Source: Desulfobacterales bacterium (GTDB lineage Bacteria > Desulfobacterota > Desulfobacteria > Desulfobacterales > JAUCGF01). From it: a stretch of DNA of 7,915 nt. Shown here piece after piece: positions 1 through 6,100 of the stretch (position 1 is the stretch's first letter; every line of letters begins with the position of its first letter). A program made the translations under genes and the position numbers. The notes under the pieces were generated by a model. That model was not told the origin of the DNA. It was given only the letters and a program-made list of their open reading frames with translations, and did no database searches. The stretch lies in assembly GCA_029940345.1 (NCBI GenBank), contig JAOZRC010000226.1, positions 1-7,915 on the forward strand, written 5' to 3'.

Positions 1-102
1 AAACCTTCGGTTCAGCACTCCTTTAAAGTGTTAAGCGGAAAATGAAGGATGCCGGTTTTTATGTACAAACTTGCTGCCCGCACCGTTGGATAAGCCATTC
101 AA

Positions 103-138
103 AGCTTGATTATATGCAAAATCCATTATAATCAGGCT
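103..138 (-). terminator. AT-rich imperfect inverted repeat, possible 3'-end hairpin
   Basis: Positions 103-114 pair with 127-138. The inner eight bases (TGATTATA / TATAATCA) are perfect, then there is one mismatch (106/135, a G-U wobble if read on the + strand) and three more pairs (AGC/GCT). The loop is 12 bases. The structure begins 28 bases after the stop codon of the large gene, where a transcript end would be expected. The stem is AT-rich and only two T residues follow it on the minus strand, so it is a poor intrinsic terminator. It could instead be an RNA-stabilising hairpin or a chance palindrome. Confidence 0.3.
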
Positions 139-141
139 GAT

Positions 142-161
142 GTTGAGTTTCGTTCCTCAAC
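142..161 (-). terminator. Small hairpin immediately after the stop codon
   Basis: GTTGAG (142-147) and CTCAAC (156-161) form a six-base stem with an eight-base loop, starting five bases past the TAG stop. There is no T-tract after it on either strand. It may work together with the longer inverted repeat further downstream, but a stem this short can occur by chance. Confidence 0.2.
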
Positions 162-166
162 CCAAC

Positions 167-3100
167 CTACTGTCCCGCCCGTGCTGTTACCAGATTAGCG
201 CCATTCCCCGGATCGCCCGTCAACACAAACGCCGCCCAGTAAAGGGGCTTGGGATATCTTTGGCGGGTTATAATCCGCGCCTTTCCCAGGGATTCGGCTT
301 TGCCCATTCCCTGGGAGAGGAATCCGCCAAAAGATTGCATAAAAAAACTGGTGGCGTCGTCATTCACTTTCCAAAGGCTTGAAACCACACTGGGCGCGCC
401 TGCATAGAAAAATGCTCGGGTCAGACCGACAATCTCATCCCCGCGGCTGTGTTTTCCTAAATACGTATCACACGCACTCAGGACAACAAGTTGAGCATTT
501 TTCAAATAAAGCTTATAAATTTCATGGACTTCAAGTAAGCCGTCATGAGAAGCATCGGGCGTCAGAACAAGATGAGAATGCAGGGGACGGACACTGTTAA
601 GGTTGGCATGTGAAGATATAAAGATAATACGGGCATCTTCCGCTTTTGAAATAAAGACCGATTCCGTAGCGTCCTTTTCAATATACGGTTTTGTCGCAAA
701 TTTTTCAGCAAAAAACCTGGTTTCATCTTTTACGCAGTCCAAATAGGGTAAACCATACGCCGTGCCATCGGGATTTCCAATGGCAAGCGCCGGATATAAT
801 CCTGATTTCAGATGCTTTTTCTGTAAAAAACGCAGGATACTGGCGTTAGGAAGTCTGGACAGGGTATGCCGGTCTCCGAAATAAGATTTCCCATCAGCGG
901 TAAGCGCGTGAAACGGGACATGGTGCAGGATGCCCTGGGGAACCACACTCACGAACTGGGTTTTAAGATAGGGTTTAACCGGAACAACAAGCTGCGTATA
1001 GAGTTGTTGCAGCGCTTGCAGCGTGGGGTAATCGGCCCCTTGTGATTGCGGAAGCCAGTGAATCGCTTGCGCTAGTTCGCTTTCTTCAATCGGAATCACC
1101 ACCACATCTGACGAGTTGCGCGTCAGGATAAACACGGCTGTTTTCGCGGGAGTGACAAAATAGGAAAGCAGGGTTGTATCATCGTCAAGGAGTTGCTGCA
1201 CTTGGGAAAGCGTTAAAGGAGTCACCTGTGTTAATGAACGCGATTCAGCCTCATATATTTTTACAGCCTCACTCAATTTATCATACGCTTGCGTTGACTC
1301 GTCAATCCGCTTTTCCAGCGACTTTATGGCAATATCATACCTTGCTGCGGTCTTTTTATTCTGAGATTTCCTGGCGTGCGCTTTTTGAAGTTTTTTGCGT
1401 AATTGCCCAAGTTTATTATCTAATTCCAGCTTCTCGGCAATTAATTCAGACGGTATATTGCCAAGCAGGCGTTCCGGTTGGCTTCCAAGCTGTTCGAGCA
1501 ATGACCGCGCACGGGCGCGTTCGCTGAGGTTGAAGGCTTCCTGGGTTCGGTTCATTCGGATATGGAGCAGAATCGCACGTTGATATACATCGACCGTGTG
1601 TTCGGCCAGGCTGATTTTAAATTCATCGATTTTTGCCTGCCGGCGAACCTGTTCCTGGATCTCAATGGAACGGCCATAATAAGCGACAGCCTGCTCGAAA
1701 GCATTCATGCGTTCATAAACATAGCCGATTTCACCCAATGTTCGCGCTTTGTCTGCAGTTTGCTCATTTTCCAAAGCCCGCTCAAAACTGTCCAATGCTT
1801 CATCATATTGCCCCAGGGCGGCATAAACTTGCCCTAAGTTGTGAAGAGTCGCACCTTTGCCGGCGTTGCCTCCGATCTCCCGGGCATACACTTCCCGATA
1901 CGTTTGCAGGGCCTGCGTATAATAATCGGCCGCCTTTTGAACCTGGTTGTGCCGTTCGGCAATCCGCCCCATGGTGTAATCAAGCAACCCCATGTTGTTG
2001 GCAACGGCTGATGCGCTTGCCTGTTCTTCGAGAAAACGCATCGTTGTGCGGGCTTGCAGAAAAATATCTTTTGCCCGCTTATACAGAAGCTCAATCTCCG
2101 CATATTCCTTGTGCGTTTCCCGGATGCGCTTATAATGCACCAAAGCGATATGGTTCAGTACGGTGGCTCTGTGCAGCAGATTATCTGTGTTTTTCAATAT
2201 GGCAAGAGCGCGTTCAAAATAGTGCCGCGCCAGCGCATCTTGCCCCGTGAGATGACTGTAAACCGCTTTGCCTAACAGCAAAAGCGCTTCAAACAAACGC
2301 CTGTTTTCGAGGCGGTCAATTATGGCAAGGGCTTTTTGAAATAGTTTCCCGGCCTCGTCATACTGGCCCAACAGGTAGCGCAGGGTGCCGAGGTTGGTAT
2401 AGGTCAATGCCTGAATAGTCGCATCATAATGGCTTTTCAAGGTCTCTTCCGCATCAAGGAAAGCGCGTTCCGCTTGTAAGAAATCACCCTGTCCGAGATG
2501 GATTAAACCGGTGCTGTTCAGGGTTTCCGCTGCCCGTGCGTATGCGCCAATTTTCCGGAAAATGGCCAGCATGTCGTGCAGGTATGTCAGCGCCTCTTCA
2601 TCACGCCCGGCGAGCAGCAGCAGTTCAGCAATTTCCTGCATGACATCAGCCAGTTCTGTTTCAGATCGTCCGGTTTTCTGAAATATTGTGAGCTTTCTGG
2701 TTAAAGCGTGAATCGTTCCCTCACGGTCTTGCAGACGTTTCCTGATGTCGATCTCCGGCAGGGTCATTTCCAAAGAGACGGCGTAATCAACGTTGTGCAA
2801 ATAGTTTTCCGCACACCTTTTTAACGTGTCAGCCCTTGTCTTCAATATGTGTGGATCATCTGTCTCCGGTTGGCCCTCTGATGCAATCCGGCACTCAGGA
2901 TTTAGTACACGTGCGTTCACAGTTATTGGCGGGGCCGGGGGCGAGATAGGAAACGGATTCGGAGTGAAAAGCGTTTTCTTCGAGGTTGAAAAATTTACCG
3001 GCGGCGTCAGTGCCAGTGTTGCGGTCGGGCCGTTCACGAGCGCATCAGATCGGCTTTTATCAGCCTTTGGCAGTTGATCTGAATCTTGCTCATCATGCCC

Positions 3101-6100
3101 CTGATTTTCCGATCTGTCAGCCATCTCTTCCATAGATTCCGCGTCCCTGCTATTTGGCTCGACGTCTGGTGTCAGTGACGAAGTACTCCGTGTCGTCGAA
3201 ATAGCGATTGAGGTTGGCGGCAGAGTGTTCGGTTTCGTCGGAACAGCAGTTGGGGTTGACGGCAGAGTGTTCGGTTTCGTCGGAACAGCGGTTGAGGTTG
3301 GCGGCAGAGTGTTCGGTTTCGTCGGAACAAGGGTTGGCGTTGGTGGCAGAGCATTCGATGTCGTCGGAACAGTAGTTGTGGTCAGTGGCAAAGCGTTCGG
3401 TTTCGTCGGAACAGGTGTTGGGGTCAGCGGCAGAGTGTTCGAAGTCACCAGAACAGCAGTTGTGATCGGCAGCGAATTGTTCGGTGTCGCCGGAACAGGG
3501 GTTGGCGTTGCCGTTGGTAGTGGATTGTTCGGCGTCATCGGAACAGCAGTTGGGATTGGTGTCGGTGTCGGTGTGACGAGCAGCGTGATGAGGCGTTCCG
3601 TTTTATAGCGGTGAATATCTTCTGAATACATGAACATACCGGCTTCGTGAATAATGCCTAAGGCTCTTAGATAGGCTTCCACGGCGTCCCAATATAAACC
3701 CCGGCGATTGTCCGCCACGCCGCTTTGCATGTAGGTCATAACCTGATAAATGTGGTCATCCGTCTGTTTCAGGATTTCAAGGGCATCATCGTAATACCTG
3801 ATCGCATCGACATACTCGCCTTGGGCAAGATATGCTTCTCCGATTTTCATCAGGGTTCGGCCTTCTCCTTCGAGGTCGCCGGCATTTCGGTACTGTTGCA
3901 AAGCGTGCAGATAGTGGCCCAGAGCGTCATCATAAAGGCCCTGACGGAAATAGGTTTCGCCGAGGTTCACCCTGATCGCACCGCGCAACATTGCAGAATC
4001 TGTTTCAGCCGGCGTACCGGTATTATCAGGAACAATGGCCAATGCTTGCTCCATATCCGCTAAAGCCAGGGCATACTCCTGTTGAATGCGATGGATAATG
4101 CCGGTTTGCAACAGGATTTTCGCTTTGCCGGCCGGGTCGTTCAAATTTTCCTGAATGCTCATGGCTTCGGCCAGAGTCTCCAGCGCTTTGCCGTATTCGC
4201 CGGCATCCGTATAGACTTTGCCTAATTCAAGCAGAATTGCCGATTCCTGTCCCGGATTATCGGGATCCCGGAATTCAACAATGCGTTGCAATACCTGCAA
4301 CTGCCCCTGGCTGTCATCTGATTCGCGATAGCGTTCCAAAGCGTTCTGCCAGGCTTCCATGGCTTGGGATTCATCTCCTTGGGCCGCGTACAAATCCCCG
4401 ATTGATGTCAGGGTCTGGGCTTCATTTTCGGTATCCCCGGCCAGGCGATAATTCAGCAGCGCATCCTTAAAAGCGTCAATCGCGCTAAAGGGTTTTCCCT
4501 GCCTGCTATGGACATTTGCCAAACCGCGATGCGTGCGCGCCAGATTCTCGTAGTCAGCGTCATCCAGCGCCTGCAACGCCTGGTTGAATGTCGTCAGGGC
4601 ATTATCTTGTTCTGTCAGCAGATACAGTTCTGCGAGGTAAAGCAGGGCGCGTCCGTTGTCAGACTGAATCGTCAAAGCGGAATGCAATTGTACATAAGCC
4701 GCGTGATAATCATTTGGATCATCAGTTTGCAGATACGCTTGCCCAAGGTCGGTCAGAATCCGCGCTTCGTCAGCGTATTCTGTGCCATCTTCCCTGATAT
4801 TCAAGGCATCTTTCAGAGATTTAATCGCATCGTCGCTCTCCTTCCGGCGAAGAAACACTTCCCCCAAAAGCATATATGTGCGCCGTAATTCAGCTATGTC
4901 GCCGCCGGACTGCTGAATATCCAAGGCACGGGTCAAGAGTTCGAGCGCCTTTTCCTGTTCTTCACGAGTATTACAGATTTCCGCCATATCATTGAGAATC
5001 GCCGCCTGTGAAGCGGTATTGCCGTTAGCCTCATATACCTCAAGCATTTGCTGTAAAATGTCGGATTCTTTGTCCCGGTCGGCGGCCGGGCAGTGCGTTA
5101 ACGCCTGCTGCAAGCTGTTCAGCGCGTCCGATGTGTTCCCCTGAAGCTGATACAGTTCAGCGATTTTTTGCAGCGCGGCAATCATCCCGGAAGAATATTC
5201 CGCCTGTTGAAAAACGTTCAGGCTCTCCTGAAAAAGACTCAACGCACCGGCATAGTTATTCTGAAGCATAAGAATATCACCGCTATTGAGCAAAAGAGTG
5301 CCTTCTTCAACAGCGCTGTCTTCCAATTGCCTTATTAACGTCAACGCCTGTTCAAAAATTTCCATGGCTTGGGCATAGTGTTCTTCCTGACGGTGGATAT
5401 TGCCGATATTCAGTAGTGCTTTGGCCTGTCCTTCGGGATCGTTCACACTTTGGGCCGTTATGAACGCATCGTCAAAATAGGTGCGCGACTGCTGAAAATC
5501 GTTTTGGTTAAAACAGGCTGCGCCCAAATTCATCAGCGTTCTGCCGGCATCGCGGAAAAGTTCCAAATCCCGCTCAATTGCCAAAAGTTCGTGAAACGTG
5601 TTAATCGCCCTGAGAGAACTGCCTGAACGCGTATAAAGCAGGGCGATTTGATTGAGCATAACCCCTTCCAAGAGCTGGTCTGGCAGATCATGATATATCG
5701 CTTTGCCTTCCAGCAAAACATCGATGGCTTTCTGCAAACGGCCGGTTCCGGCATAAGACAGCCCTATTCCGTTTAATGCCAGAGCCTGGCCGCGTTTCTC
5801 TTGCGCGGCAAGATATATGCTTCGGGCCTGTTTGTACAACTCCAAAGCTTCCCAGAACGCCTCCGCTTTGTATAAGGCGTTTGCTCGCGCCATTAACACA
5901 TCTGCCTGGGCAATCGCTTGTTGTGGCTCTGCAGGCCAGGGCTGTTCAGGTACAGGCAAACCCGTAACCTGGCCGCTGCCGTAAAGGCCGATTTCAATCG
6001 GGTCATCGGATCGATTTGTGAAAATACGGAGGATTGTGTGTTTGGGCAAAGGTGTTTTGGGGCGAAAACGGATATTGAAAGGATGCGAATGATTACTCTC

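Larger units (their letters stand above)
1..166. other. Non-coding 3' flank of the giant gene
   Basis: No coding frame with a recognisable product is seen here. The stretch is AT-richer than the gene. It contains an imperfect inverted repeat (103-138) and a small hairpin (142-161) just after the stop codon. A purine-rich AAAGGAG on the minus strand (positions 24..18) could be a ribosome binding site for a gene starting beyond the left edge, but no start codon at good spacing is visible inside the window. Confidence 0.6.

Noticed and set aside
1..30. Start of another minus-strand gene at a GTG overlapping AAAGGAGTG
   Set aside because: The GTG overlaps the purine tract, leaving no room for a functional ribosome binding site, and too few codons are visible to judge.
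127..132. TATAAT as a plus-strand promoter -10 box
   Set aside because: It is part of the AT-rich inverted repeat, a convincing -35 element at 16-18 bases is missing, and there is no plus-strand gene downstream.
1633..2250. Plus-strand frame of 205 codons
   Set aside because: It lies opposite the clearly coding second TPR array, has no recognisable domain and a Cys/His/Pro-rich composition typical of antisense shadows.
3172..3574. CRISPR-like array from regularly spaced repeats
   Set aside because: The units are direct head-to-tail tandem copies without unique spacers, keep a 3-base multiple length and encode a Pro/Thr linker inside a continuous gene.
3225..3608. Plus-strand frame of 127 codons rich in Gly/Val
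   Set aside because: It is the antisense reading of the 42-bp tandem repeats, with a repetitive GFVGTAV pattern and no independent coding evidence.
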